This document shows, piece after piece, positions 1 to 8,474 of a stretch of DNA of 64,000 nucleotides (positions are counted from its first letter, which is position 1; every line of letters starts with the position of its first letter). The notes under the pieces are model-generated. The model was not told where the DNA came from. It saw only the letters and a program-made list of their open reading frames with translations, and ran no database searches. The stretch comes from Dyadobacter psychrophilus. Its GTDB lineage: Bacteria > Bacteroidota > Bacteroidia > Cytophagales > Spirosomataceae. A program made the position numbers and the translations under genes. The stretch covers positions 1,240,001-1,304,000 of the forward strand of contig NZ_FUZA01000002.1 of NCBI RefSeq assembly GCF_900167945.1. Reading direction: 5' to 3'.

Positions 1-177
1 GTCCATATAGGCCATTCTCAGCGGCTCGCCCTGTGATTCAAACTCCAAAAATGAAACGGGAAACGGATAATCATAATTTTCGAGATTGATATCCAGGTTG
101 CGTAATGAGTCCTTTTGTGCTTGAAGGTGGGACACAGATAAGATAGCAAGGAGAAGCGCGAGTAGGAAGTTTTTCAT
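1..177 (-). CDS. Secreted alpha/beta hydrolase, N-terminal part only
   Basis: The 59 codons present begin at the ATG at 177 and run off the left edge. Residues 1-20 form a clear signal peptide ending in LQAQ. The mature start, with NLENYDYPFPV and a QGEPLRMAYMD stretch, is how exported Bacteroidota alpha/beta hydrolases of the prolyl iminopeptidase / haloalkane dehalogenase type begin before the HG oxyanion motif. The catalytic triad lies outside the window, so the substrate cannot be stated. A strong hairpin at 194-230 separates it from the carrier gene upstream, so it is transcribed on its own. The fold assignment rests on N-terminal resemblance only. Confidence 0.55.
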   Translation of the reverse strand, partial: MKNFLLALLLAILSVSHLQAQKDSLRNLDINLENYDYPFPVSFLEFESQGEPLRMAYMD

Positions 178-193
178 TTGAAAATGCTTTAAA

Positions 194-230
194 TGTAAAA
201 AAGGATAACCTCACGATTATCCTTTTTACA
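194..230 (-). terminator. Rho-independent terminator of the MFS gene
   Basis: Inverted repeat with arms 198-208 (AAAAAGGATAA) and 217-227 (TTATCCTTTTT), 8-nt loop. TGTA/TACA extends it across a one-base bulge. The A/T-rich arm ends supply the U-run in either direction. It sits just after the stop of the minus-strand carrier gene and before the next gene's start. Confidence 0.8.
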
Positions 231-256
231 ACTGAAAATAATGTACCAGCGATGTC

Positions 257-1420
257 TTATTGAATCAATTTAGCTTTCGCAGACAGAAATGCGGTGAGTG
301 AAGCAAGTATGCCAACGATGCCAAATGACCATCTCAAATCAGCAAACTGTGCTACGATTCCGATCAATGGCGGTCCGATCAGGAAGCCTATGAAACTGAT
401 AGATGAAACCGCGGCTAATGCCATTCCCGCTGACATGGTGGTTGATTTTCCCGCTGCGCTGTAAACCAGTGGAACAACCGATGAAACTCCAAATCCAACT
501 AATAAGAATCCAAAGGTTGCGGGAACCAGGAAAGGGAACAACACCGCAATAGCAAGTCCCAAGCCCATTAGCGAGCCGCTGATCTGCAACATTTTCTTTC
601 TTCCGATGCGGTTAGCAAGCCAGTCGCCGGCAAAACGTCCGCCTGTCATGGTGCCCATAAAAGCCACGTAACCAAGTGTGGTCAATGATGCCGGCACGTG
701 CACTGCTTCCTGGAAATAAACGCCGCTCCAGTCGAACATAGCGCCTTCGCAGACCATTGCACAGAATCCGATCAAACCCAGCATCAGCAAATCGCGGTCT
801 GGCTTTACAAACATGGGCTGCGCTTCGCCTTCGTTTTTCTCACTATCAGGCATTGTGTGCTTGTACGCGGTGAAAATAATGATGAATGCTGCCAGCGCAA
901 TGACGCTGAAATGAATATGAGGAGGGATATGAACCGAAATGAAAAAAGAACCGATCATGGCGCTCACAAATCCCGCTAAACTCCATAAGCCGTGAAACGA
1001 GGCCATTATGGATTTTCCGTAGACTTGCTCAACGGCAACAGCTTGTGTATTGACCGCAATGTTGGTCAGGTTTCCCCAAAGTCCGAATGCGAAGAGCGCG
1101 ATCACCAGATGTTCGGTCCTTGTAACGAAACCAATGAATGATAATGTGACGGCATATAGGATGGCGCCGATCAAAACCATTTTTTTACTTCCGTAATGTG
1201 TCACCATCCAGCCCGAGATGGGTAAGCTGGCCATTAAACCAATTGGAAGTGCTAAAAGAACAGTCCCCAAACCGCCTTCGGTCAGGTGCAGCATATTCTT
1301 GATATCGGGAATGCGACTTGCCCATGCAGCAAAGCTAAGTCCCTGTACAAAGAAGAAAGCAGCTACCGCCAGGCGCAAATACTTTCGGGAGTCGGAGGGG
1401 GCAAAAATTGAATAATTCAT
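257..1420 (-). CDS. MFS transporter, YbjJ-like
   Basis: A 387-residue major facilitator with about twelve hydrophobic segments. The loop between helices 2 and 3 carries an A-motif-like stretch (GWMVTHYGSKK, residues 70-80), and the matching loop of the second half has GDWLANRIGRKK. The opening FVQGLSFAAWASRIPDIK resembles the YbjJ/FucP-like branch, many of whose members have no proven substrate. It acts in the inner membrane, probably as a proton-coupled sugar or drug carrier. It is divergent from the serine hydrolase at 1729, and the shared 308-bp gap holds a palindrome (1591-1631) that may control either gene. The family is secure; the substrate is unknown. Confidence 0.85.
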   Translation of the reverse strand: MNYSIFAPSDSRKYLRLAVAAFFFVQGLSFAAWASRIPDIKNMLHLTEGGLGTVLLALPIGLMASLPISGWMVTHYGSKKMVLIGAILYAVTLSFIGFVTRTEHLVIALFAFGLWGNLTNIAVNTQAVAVEQVYGKSIMASFHGLWSLAGFVSAMIGSFFISVHIPPHIHFSVIALAAFIIIFTAYKHTMPDSEKNEGEAQPMFVKPDRDLLMLGLIGFCAMVCEGAMFDWSGVYFQEAVHVPASLTTLGYVAFMGTMTGGRFAGDWLANRIGRKKMLQISGSLMGLGLAIAVLFPFLVPATFGFLLVGFGVSSVVPLVYSAAGKSTTMSAGMALAAVSSISFIGFLIGPPLIGIVAQFADLRWSFGIVGILASLTAFLSAKAKLIQ

Positions 1421-1590
1421 AGGAGCGAAAATTTTGTGGTGAATGTGTGTACGACTAGCAATTCGTGTTTATTTGTTATAACTTTTTTAAGATGCTAATT
1501 TTTTCGGGTAGTGCAAAACAAAGACGGACTTTTTTGTTAAATACTTCCTGATGCAAAAATAACGGTTTACAAGTGATTTAAATTCACAGT

Positions 1591-1631
1591 TGTTGTACTT
1601 TTTAAATAATATTAAAAAGTATGTGTTGTAC
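1591..1631. promoter_or_regulatory. Palindrome flanked by direct repeats in a divergent gap
   Basis: A perfect 10-bp inverted repeat, TACTTTTTAA (1596-1605) and TTAAAAAGTA (1612-1621), is separated by ATAATA. An 8-bp direct repeat TGTTGTAC overlaps its left end (1591-1598) and recurs at 1624-1631, 33 bp apart, about three helical turns. The position between divergent genes (1420 minus, 1729 plus) fits an operator. A terminator is unlikely because no gene ends here. The binding protein is unknown. Confidence 0.45.
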
Positions 1632-1728
1632 AAAAGTAAGAAATAGGATTTTTGAACAATGCTTTTTTAAAATAGCGTAATGCATTTTGTAAATTCACCT
1701 TTCAGCCATCATAAAAATCATTGGATAA

Positions 1729-3237
1729 ATGAAATTTGCATTTACTTCACTCCTCAGTTTAATCCTTCTAACAAGCAGCTTCGCGCAGGAAAGCACGGCC
1801 GACCGTGCCGCCAGAATTAAGGCGACCTTGCCTGTTGTCGAAAAAATGTACAATGAATATGCTGAGAAAAACCATTTTCCTTCCTTAGCATTCGGCATTG
1901 TGGCGGATGGCCAGCTCATTATGTCAGGCGCGACCGGCTTTTCGGAGATCGCGACCGAAACGAAGGCATCGCCGGGCTCGTTATTTAGAATTGCTTCCAT
2001 GTCCAAAAGCGTGACAGCAATGGGGATTTTGTCTTTACGGAAAGAGGGAAGACTGAAACTGGACGATCCGGCTTATTTATACATTCCCGAATTGAAGGAT
2101 ATGCCCGCATTAACAACGGACGCGCCGGCTATAACCATCAGGCACTTATTAACCCATCAGGCAGGGTTTCCGGAGGATAATCCATGGGGCGACCGGCAGT
2201 TGGATACAAAAGATGAGCAGCTGATTGAGTTGATTAAAAAAGGAATTTCTTTCTCAAATGTGCCGGGCGTTACTTATGAATATAGCAATCTGGGTTTCGC
2301 TATGTTGGGCAAGATCATTAGCAATGTCTCGGGTAAGCCTTATCAGCAATATATTGATGAAGTCATTTTCAAACCATTGGGGATGAGCAGCACGATTTGG
2401 GAATACTCGAAAGCACCGAAAGATCTTTTAGCACATGGTTACCGGTTTGAAGATGAAATTTGGAAGGAAGAGGAACTTGAACACGACGGAACTTACGGCG
2501 CAATGGGCGGATTGATCACTTCCATTGATGATTTTAGCAAATATGTGGCATTTCACTTGTCGGCATGGCCTGCTGGTAATAATCCCGAAACGGGTCCCAT
2601 TTTGAGAAGCGATGTTCGGGAAATGCAGATGCCGTGGAATTTCAACAGTTTAAATGCACAATATAAATATCCGAGTGGACGCCCCTGTGCAATGACTTCT
2701 GCTTACGGGTACGGCCTACGTTGGAGCCGCGATTGTGAAGGGCGCACGGGCATCGGGCACACAGGCGGCCTGCCTGGATTCGGCAGCCAATGGCAAATCT
2801 TACCCGAATACGGCATCGGAATCCTCGCGCACGCCAATCGCACGTACGCTGGAATGGCCACCATTAACACCGCGGTACTTGATACAATTATTACATTAGC
2901 AGGACTAAAACCGCTTCCGGTAGAAGTATCGGCCGTATTGAAAGAAAGAAAAGCATCGTTGCTAAAACTTTTGCCACATTGGGAAGGAGCGGAGCAAAGC
3001 GGAATATTTGCAGAGAATTTCTTTCCGGACAGATCAGTAAGCCACCGAAAGCAGGAGTTGGACGCCATCATTGCGCAAACGGGTAATGTAACAGGATCAA
3101 CGGAAATCAAGGCTGAAAACCAATTGAGGGGCAGCTTTTTGCTGAATTGCCCCAACGGGAATATCCGGGTTTTCTTCACATTATCACCTGAAAATCCAGC
3201 TTTAATCCAGCAGCTCGATTTTTCGCCAGCCAAATAA
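1729..3237 (+). CDS. Serine hydrolase, beta-lactamase class C / PBP4-like
   Basis: A 502-residue exported enzyme. Residues 1-20 are a signal peptide ending SFAQ. All three motifs of the class C beta-lactamase fold are present: S90-x-x-K93 (nucleophile and general base), Y185-S-N187, and H344-T-G346 in GIGHTGG. Such proteins are usually periplasmic esterases, D-amino-acid peptidases or penicillin-binding proteins, and most do not destroy antibiotics. A C-terminal region of about 120 residues after the catalytic domain is typical of the extended Bacteroidota form. It is divergent from the carrier gene, with a possible shared operator upstream. The enzyme class is secure; the true substrate is not readable. 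Confidence 0.88.
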   Translation: MKFAFTSLLSLILLTSSFAQESTADRAARIKATLPVVEKMYNEYAEKNHFPSLAFGIVADGQLIMSGATGFSEIATETKASPGSLFRIASMSKSVTAMGILSLRKEGRLKLDDPAYLYIPELKDMPALTTDAPAITIRHLLTHQAGFPEDNPWGDRQLDTKDEQLIELIKKGISFSNVPGVTYEYSNLGFAMLGKIISNVSGKPYQQYIDEVIFKPLGMSSTIWEYSKAPKDLLAHGYRFEDEIWKEEELEHDGTYGAMGGLITSIDDFSKYVAFHLSAWPAGNNPETGPILRSDVREMQMPWNFNSLNAQYKYPSGRPCAMTSAYGYGLRWSRDCEGRTGIGHTGGLPGFGSQWQILPEYGIGILAHANRTYAGMATINTAVLDTIITLAGLKPLPVEVSAVLKERKASLLKLLPHWEGAEQSGIFAENFFPDRSVSHRKQELDAIIAQTGNVTGSTEIKAENQLRGSFLLNCPNGNIRVFFTLSPENPALIQQLDFSPAK

Positions 3238-3309
3238 TCTGTAAGAAATTTAATGTTGAAATAGGGGAGTTGTTTTTCTGGATTGTCTGAGAGGAAACAA
3301 AATCAGATC

Positions 3310-3948
3310 ATGATGAAAAACATACTCTTACTAACCATCTGTTTAGTGGCCCTTTCCGCTCCTAACATTCTGGCGCAGGAAAACGAAACAATTTTTAAAA
3401 GCTCCGGCATTCACCGTTCAGGAGGCTATGCTGCGATTTCAAATAAGTTTACAAAAATAAACGGAAGCTACGCCAATATGCCCGGCATCTACGGTGGATG
3501 GTTTATAAATCAGCGCTTTATGCTTGGAATTGGTGCTGCGGCAACAACAAACTACATTCCGGTTCCAGCTGAGAGTGAGGTTTTTCCAGGCAGAAAGATG
3601 ACTTACCAGTATGGCCAGATCGGTTTGATGACGGAATATGTTGTGGCTTCAACCAAATGGGTTCATTTTAATTTCAATTTGCTAACCGGCACCGGCTTCA
3701 CGCTTCAATACGACCGTCATGACATGGATGACTGGGATTTTGAATGGGACGATCATGACGATCAGGACCCGAAATTCTTCTTTCTAATGGAGCCGGGCGT
3801 GCAGGTGGAATTTAACCTTCTGAAATGGATGCGTTTCAGTCCGGGTGTTTCGTATCGCCAGGCGTTTGGAGCCAAAGGAAATGATCTTACGGATTCCGAT
3901 TTGAGCAACATTACCTATAATGTTACATTCAAGTTTGGCAAGTTCTAG
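3310..3948 (+). CDS. Exported outer-membrane beta-barrel-like protein
   Basis: The start is placed at the tandem ATG 3310/3313, because the signal peptide MMKNILLLTICLVALSAPNILAQ begins there; the TTG-initiated extension from 3283 adds a charged leader. About 212 residues. The mature part alternates short hydrophobic stretches with glycine and aromatic residues and ends in a Phe-terminated strand (ITYNVTFKFGKF), as small outer-membrane barrels do. One loop is strikingly acidic and histidine-bearing (RHDMDDWDFEWDDHDDQD) and could bind metal. I do not recognise a named family. It lies 72 bp after the hydrolase and may be read from the same transcript. Confidence 0.7.
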   Translation: MMKNILLLTICLVALSAPNILAQENETIFKSSGIHRSGGYAAISNKFTKINGSYANMPGIYGGWFINQRFMLGIGAAATTNYIPVPAESEVFPGRKMTYQYGQIGLMTEYVVASTKWVHFNFNLLTGTGFTLQYDRHDMDDWDFEWDDHDDQDPKFFFLMEPGVQVEFNLLKWMRFSPGVSYRQAFGAKGNDLTDSDLSNITYNVTFKFGKF

Positions 3949-4145
3949 CAATGGGCAGCCTCAAAGTGCAGATTTCCTGACATTGGGTAACTATGCTTCA
4001 ATCAGTCCCCATTTTACCCGTTATTAAATATTAGCGAACGGCTGCTAAGCGTGTCAGAATGCTGATTATCTTTAAGGAAGGCAATAGGTATGATAGTTTA
4101 GAGTTATATAAGCTACACGCTATTCCTACAGCAAACAGACAAAAG

Positions 4146-4766
4146 ATGAGGGTTTCAGGGTATTTGGTTTTCGGTATATTATTTATCTCAGCTTCACTTG
4201 CCAGGGCGCAAAATGTTTATGATGTGATTGTTGCAGGCCGCACCATCGGATCTTTAAAGGTTTTTGATGATATCGGCAAGGATAACTCAGAGCAGCACCG
4301 CATAGAGTCTGATTTCAAGGTCATGTTTTATAAGGGTAAATACTCCACTCAGGCCAATTACTCGGACGGAAAACTGGTTTCCGCAACTTGTGCGCACCAT
4401 GTGAACGGCGACTTGAAGGAAAAAACGCTGACAAAGAGCGCCGCGAAAAGTTCGTACGAGGTTTTGTTTTCCGGCGAGGACGGTGAAGACAAGCCGAAGC
4501 TCTCCTTCAATACCCCGATCAGCGAAACAATTACAGGCCTTTATTATAAGGAGCCAATTAACATCAGCGAAGTTTATTCTGAACGTTATGGTAAAATGTG
4601 CAGTGTGAAAAAGCTATCCGAAGGGAAGTACGGCGTAACACTGCCAGACGGCAAACAAGGGATATATTCTTATAAAAACGGCCTTTGCCGGGAAGTTAAA
4701 ACTGATCTGGCAGGTTTTAAGCTGAGGATCGTACTAAATGAGAATAAGCAGGTTTCCGGTTTGTAA
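4146..4766 (+). CDS. Exported hypothetical protein, DUF6134-like
   Basis: The ATG at 4146 gives a good signal peptide (MRVSGYLVFGILFISASLARAQ); the frame is open back to 4059 but that would bury the signal. About 206 residues. The mature sequence opens NVYDVIVAGRTIGSLKV and continues with alternating strands, matching the Bacteroidota-specific DUF6134 pattern as I remember it. These proteins are single-domain, periplasmic or outer-membrane associated, and of unknown function. The gene ends before a strong hairpin at 4807-4833 and converges on the small gene at 4853. Confidence 0.6.
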   Translation: MRVSGYLVFGILFISASLARAQNVYDVIVAGRTIGSLKVFDDIGKDNSEQHRIESDFKVMFYKGKYSTQANYSDGKLVSATCAHHVNGDLKEKTLTKSAAKSSYEVLFSGEDGEDKPKLSFNTPISETITGLYYKEPINISEVYSERYGKMCSVKKLSEGKYGVTLPDGKQGIYSYKNGLCREVKTDLAGFKLRIVLNENKQVSGL

Positions 4767-4806
4767 ATAAGAGGAAGCTTTAAAAGACAAGATAGCAGTC
4801 AAACAA

Positions 4807-4833
4807 AAAGCCGGTCAACATTGACCGGCTTTT
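4807..4833. terminator. Bidirectional terminator between convergent genes
   Basis: A perfect 12-bp stem, AAAGCCGGTCAA (4807-4818) and TTGACCGGCTTT (4821-4832), closes on a two-base gap and is followed by a T-rich end on the plus strand and A-rich DNA on the other side. It lies between genes ending at 4766 (+) and 4853 (-). Confidence 0.85.
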
Positions 4834-4852
4834 CTGTTGGGCCTAGGAATTA

Positions 4853-5269
4853 TTAATCGACAGTCGGATAGGCCGAGCTGTCGGAAGTGTTATAATAATC
4901 AGCCACTTGCGTATTTTTGCTGCTTGCTGTGTTCGTCGGCGTTTTATAATTCCTCGGAGAAATCAGCGGGTTGATATCAACACCTTCAGGCGTGTATCTC
5001 TTGGTGATAACCAATGTTGCCGGACGTGGCGCATACTTTGGCGTATTGCTCACGTAACGGCTGCGCTGGTGCTTACTGTAAGTTTCGATTGTGTTCAAAT
5101 TATACACAACGGCGTCGTTACCGCGCTTAGCTTTGGCCTTCGCAGCTTTGTTTGGATGTTTATAATTGTGAACCGAAACGCCAGGGTCAACAATGGACTG
5201 AGCTTGTGCATTAAATGTTACCAGGCCTGCAAACAAAAATATAGCTACTAAAAAAATTGATTTATTCAT
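4853..5269 (-). CDS. Small exported protein with a duplicated NYKxP motif
   Basis: 138 residues. Residues 1-24 are a signal peptide ending AQAQ. The mature chain is basic and low in hydrophobic residues. A motif occurs twice: residues 28-43 (DPGVSVHNYKHPNKAA) and 98-115 (DINPLISPRNYKTPTNTA). Each copy sits beside a Thr/Lys/Tyr-rich segment, suggesting an internal duplication of about 70 residues. I do not recognise the family. It is probably periplasmic or surface located, and transcribed alone. Confidence 0.6.
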   Translation of the reverse strand: MNKSIFLVAIFLFAGLVTFNAQAQSIVDPGVSVHNYKHPNKAAKAKAKRGNDAVVYNLNTIETYSKHQRSRYVSNTPKYAPRPATLVITKRYTPEGVDINPLISPRNYKTPTNTASSKNTQVADYYNTSDSSAYPTVD

Positions 5270-5598
5270 GATATTAGTCGTTTAACCGAATACTAAAACC
5301 TCCCGTTGTATCAGGATTGCATGAATTTAAAAACTTTTTTTGTAGCGCACTAACCGCTCGTTTTAGAAGTAAAAATGCTCAGTAAGCGATTTTACGATTA
5401 AAAATGACGGGTTAAAGGCCGAAATTTAGTTAGTAAGACAAGATTAGGTTTGTCATAAAACGCATACTTCTGAAAAAAATGATTATGTGGGAAAAACAGG
5501 ATTAAAACACGAGTCAAAGATTTGTTGAAAAAAAATTAAATTTTAATCAATTTCTTAAGTGTTTCTAATTTCTTCCTAATATCTGCTCCAATTCCACA
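5270..5598. other. AT-rich intergenic gap
   Basis: This 329-bp stretch lies between the start of the small exported gene and the end of the bestrophin gene, both on the minus strand. It must carry the promoter of the former. I see A/T runs (an A8 run near 5525 could act as the U-run for the bestrophin transcript) but no convincing TAnnTTTG box, small ORF or repeat. Confidence 0.4.
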
Positions 5599-6480
5599 TT
5601 ATCGGAGCAATGCGCGCGCGGAAGTTTGAATGCCATGGCAGATCCGCTCCATGGGAAGGTCGTTGCTGTCTTCGCCAAACGGATCTTCGATCTCTTCTGC
5701 GATTACTTCAAGGCTCGCCAGAATGTAAAACACAAACATGACGAACGGAACTACCAGGAAATGCAAACTGAACACATATCCGATCGGCAGCGTAAGGCAG
5801 TAAATGAAAATGAATTTTTTGATGAACGAGCTGTAAGACAACGGAATAGGCGTGTTTTTTATCCGTTCGCAGGCCCCGCAAATGTTAGTAAAAGATTCAA
5901 GTTCGTGATTTAGCAGGATGATGTGTTCAGGTAGTAAAACACCGCTTTTTTGAAGGTCGATCACTTTACTAAAGATGGCAGCGGCAATCTGGTTAGGAAT
6001 ATGCTCGTGCACATTCAGTGTCGTTTTTGGGTACAGGTCGGAATCTTCAAACTCAGCAGGCCGGTAACCGCTTCTTAAATGGTTTTTGAGTGCAAATGCA
6101 TAATTAGGGATCATTTTCATAAAAAACTGACGCTCCGATTCATGATCCTTTCCTAAAAGCGCATCTAATTTTAATGCCAGGTTGCGGCTGCTGTTCATAA
6201 GTGAGCCCCATTGTTTCCTGCCTTCCCACCAGCGGTCGTAAGCCGTATTTGTCCTGAAAACCAATAACATTGAAATGACAAAACCCAGCAGCGAGTGCAT
6301 CAGGGAAATGTTTTTCAAGTCGGTGTTCTCCTTCAACTTGAAATGTATCAGCAATAGATAAGCGACGGCGGTCGAGTAGACTGCTATCGTTAAAATCAGC
6401 GGGGTAAGTTTCCGGACTGTGTCTCCTTTTTGAAAATAAAAGATGTACCGAAACCACTCTTTAGGATTGTAATCTATCAT
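5599..6480 (-). CDS. Bestrophin-family anion channel
   Basis: 293 residues, the usual length for bacterial bestrophin (UPF0187) proteins. Diagnostic stretches are FRTNTAYDRWWEGRKQWG (residues 75-92) after the second membrane helix and, near the C-terminus, EEIEDPFGEDSNDLP, the conserved acidic cluster. Four membrane segments are visible. Family members form pentameric chloride or sodium-permeable channels in the inner membrane. The start codon overlaps the stop of the upstream exonuclease gene by four bases (ATGA), so the two are translationally coupled. No functional link between them is evident. Confidence 0.9.
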   Translation of the reverse strand: MIDYNPKEWFRYIFYFQKGDTVRKLTPLILTIAVYSTAVAYLLLIHFKLKENTDLKNISLMHSLLGFVISMLLVFRTNTAYDRWWEGRKQWGSLMNSSRNLALKLDALLGKDHESERQFFMKMIPNYAFALKNHLRSGYRPAEFEDSDLYPKTTLNVHEHIPNQIAAAIFSKVIDLQKSGVLLPEHIILLNHELESFTNICGACERIKNTPIPLSYSSFIKKFIFIYCLTLPIGYVFSLHFLVVPFVMFVFYILASLEVIAEEIEDPFGEDSNDLPMERICHGIQTSARALLR

Positions 6481-7064
6481 TTGAGTTTAACATTGTCAAT
6501 TAGTTTAAAGAATTCTTTGAGGCATTTGGCCGTCAAACGAGCATCTTCCAGCGCATTATGGGTTTCTTCCTCCCGTTCAAAGCCAAAATAAGTGGCTACC
6601 GAGCCAAGGCTTAAAGAGCGGGGAACATTCTTGCCGTTCTTTTCCAAAATTTGAAAGAACAGGTAAGAAACCGTATGCAAGTCGATCAGCTTATTGGAGA
6701 ATCCCCATTTCATTTTCTCATTCCGGTAGGCATAGCGCAGGAAATTGATGTCATTAATGACACTCTGACCGCAGATGATGACATTGGTAAGGTTGGGCTT
6801 TCCGGCATTCAGCTTTTTCAACCATTTTTCAAACTCTGGCAAAACGTCGTAGATCATGGGTGCATCTTCCAGATCGGCCATAGACAAGCCATGCACTTCC
6901 TCAGATTTTACAGAAAATGCTTCCTCATTTTCAGGATAAACATTCTGCAAATAGGTGCCCAGAGAACGCCAGTTGTCGTCAAAAAACTCCGCGCCAATCT
7001 GGATGATTTCATTCCAGCCCGGCTCCGGGCCTGTCATTTCAATGTCTAACACGAGGAATGCCAT
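6477..7064 (-). CDS. DnaQ-like 3'-5' exonuclease, DEDDh type
   Basis: 195 residues with a complete DEDDh set: D7 and E9 in LDIEMTG (Exo I), D105 in INDINFL (Exo II), H169 and D174 in THNALEDAR (Exo III). Stand-alone proteins of this size act as oligoribonuclease-like or proofreading-like exonucleases. Which nucleic acid is cut cannot be told here. It is the first gene of a two-gene unit with the bestrophin and is divergent from nspC. Confidence 0.88.
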   Translation of the reverse strand: MAFLVLDIEMTGPEPGWNEIIQIGAEFFDDNWRSLGTYLQNVYPENEEAFSVKSEEVHGLSMADLEDAPMIYDVLPEFEKWLKKLNAGKPNLTNVIICGQSVINDINFLRYAYRNEKMKWGFSNKLIDLHTVSYLFFQILEKNGKNVPRSLSLGSVATYFGFEREEETHNALEDARLTAKCLKEFFKLIDNVKLK

Positions 7065-7118
7065 GCAATGGTTTTGATTGGTAACAGAAAATAGGACCCG
7101 TTTTGAAACTCAAACTTA

Positions 7119-7126
7119 TACTTTTG
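7119..7126 (+). promoter_or_regulatory. Bacteroidota -7 box for nspC
   Basis: TACTTTTG matches TAnnTTTG. No well-spaced -33 TTG is present. Transcription would start near 7133, downstream of the ORF's upstream TTG at 7103, which supports the ATG at 7187 as the true start. Confidence 0.4.
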
Positions 7127-7186
7127 TGTACAAAATTAGAGAAACATTACATTTTAGCTGATCCATTCATTATTCATTTATATAAA

Positions 7187-8344
7187 ATGCCCATCGATTA
7201 CAACGAAATACCGTCTCCTTGTTTTGTTCTGGACGAAACGCTCCTGCGTAAGAACCTGGCATTGATAGATTCGGTGCAACAGGCGGCAGGCTGTAAGATC
7301 ATCCTGGCGCTGAAAGGATTTTCCATGTTCAGCGCTTTCCCGATCGTGAAGGAATATCTCAGCGGGGCAACAGCAAGTTCGCTGAATGAGGTGAAATTGA
7401 TCAATGATTTTATGGGTTACCAGGCGCACACGTATATGCCAGCCTACCTGGACAGCGAATTTACCGAGATCATGGAGCGCAGCAGCCACATTACTTTCAA
7501 CTCGCTGAGCCAGTGGGAAAGATTTAAGGATAGGGTGGAAGCATTCAAGTCAGCCAACCCTGCGCACGCACTTTCATGCGGCATTCGGGTAAACCCGCAA
7601 TATTCCGAAGTGGCGACTGATATGTATAATCCATGTGTTCCGGGATCACGACTGGGAATCACACGGGACAAAATGCCGGACACACTTCCCGAAGGAATAG
7701 ACGGCATTCATTTTCACACCCTTTGCGAGAACGGCTCAGACACGCTGGAGCGGACATTGGAAGCGCTGGAATCCCGCTTTGGAGATTTGTTGCATCAGGC
7801 CAGGTGGTTAAACATGGGCGGTGGACATTTGATGACACGGGAAGGTTATGATATCGAAAAGCTAAAAAAATTAGTTAGTAATATCAAAGCCAAATATGAT
7901 CTGGATGTGATACTGGAACCAGGTTCAGCCATAGCCTGGAGAACAGGTGTTCTGGTGACGACAGTGTTGGACGTGATGGACAGCCAAGGCATTGATGTGG
8001 CGATCCTTGACACCTCCTTCGCTGCCCATATGCCCGACACTTTGGAGATGCCTTACAAGCCCGCCATCACAGGTGCGAGCATGGAAGCCGTGGTGGGAAA
8101 ACCAACTTATAGAATGGGCGGAATGACTTGCCTTGCCGGAGACTTTATAGGTGACTATTCATTTGATAAACCGTTGGCCGCTGGAGATAAAATCATATTT
8201 GAGGACATGATCCACTACACAATGGTAAAGACCACAACATTTAACGGTGTTAACTTACCTTCCATTGGTATGATTGGAAGTGACAGGGATTTTAACTTGA
8301 TCAAATCTTTCGGGTACGAAAGTTTCAAGGACAGGTTATCGTAG
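7187..8344 (+). CDS. nspC: Carboxy(nor)spermidine decarboxylase
   Basis: The chosen start ATG 7187 (MPIDYNEIPSPCFVLDE) gives 385 residues, the family's usual length; the longer frame begins at a TTG upstream of the likely transcription start. This is a PLP-dependent alanine-racemase-fold decarboxylase. K43 in LALKGFS is the Schiff-base lysine. HFHTLCENG and LNMGGGH are the phosphate-binding and substrate regions of the NspC family. In Bacteroidota it makes spermidine from carboxyspermidine, the alternative to S-adenosylmethionine-based synthesis. The partner carboxyspermidine dehydrogenase is not in the window. It ends at a strong terminator shared with the convergent PIG-L gene. Confidence 0.9.
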   Translation: MPIDYNEIPSPCFVLDETLLRKNLALIDSVQQAAGCKIILALKGFSMFSAFPIVKEYLSGATASSLNEVKLINDFMGYQAHTYMPAYLDSEFTEIMERSSHITFNSLSQWERFKDRVEAFKSANPAHALSCGIRVNPQYSEVATDMYNPCVPGSRLGITRDKMPDTLPEGIDGIHFHTLCENGSDTLERTLEALESRFGDLLHQARWLNMGGGHLMTREGYDIEKLKKLVSNIKAKYDLDVILEPGSAIAWRTGVLVTTVLDVMDSQGIDVAILDTSFAAHMPDTLEMPYKPAITGASMEAVVGKPTYRMGGMTCLAGDFIGDYSFDKPLAAGDKIIFEDMIHYTMVKTTTFNGVNLPSIGMIGSDRDFNLIKSFGYESFKDRLS

Positions 8345-8384
8345 TAAACACGTCACTTTTGGCATTAATAAGACAAAAAGTAAG

Positions 8385-8431
8385 AAGCCTCGTTCAGAAA
8401 ATCGTTATATAATACGATCTGAACGAGGCTT
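8385..8431. terminator. Long bidirectional terminator hairpin
   Basis: A perfect 14-bp stem (8385-8398 AAGCCTCGTTCAGA with 8418-8431) contains an inner TCGT/ACGA stem (8402-8405, 8414-8417), followed by TTATTT. It separates the convergent genes ending at 8344 and 8475. Confidence 0.88.
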
Positions 8432-8474
8432 TATTTCTATTAAGAATTGCGAATTAATTTGTGGTTCAAAGGCG

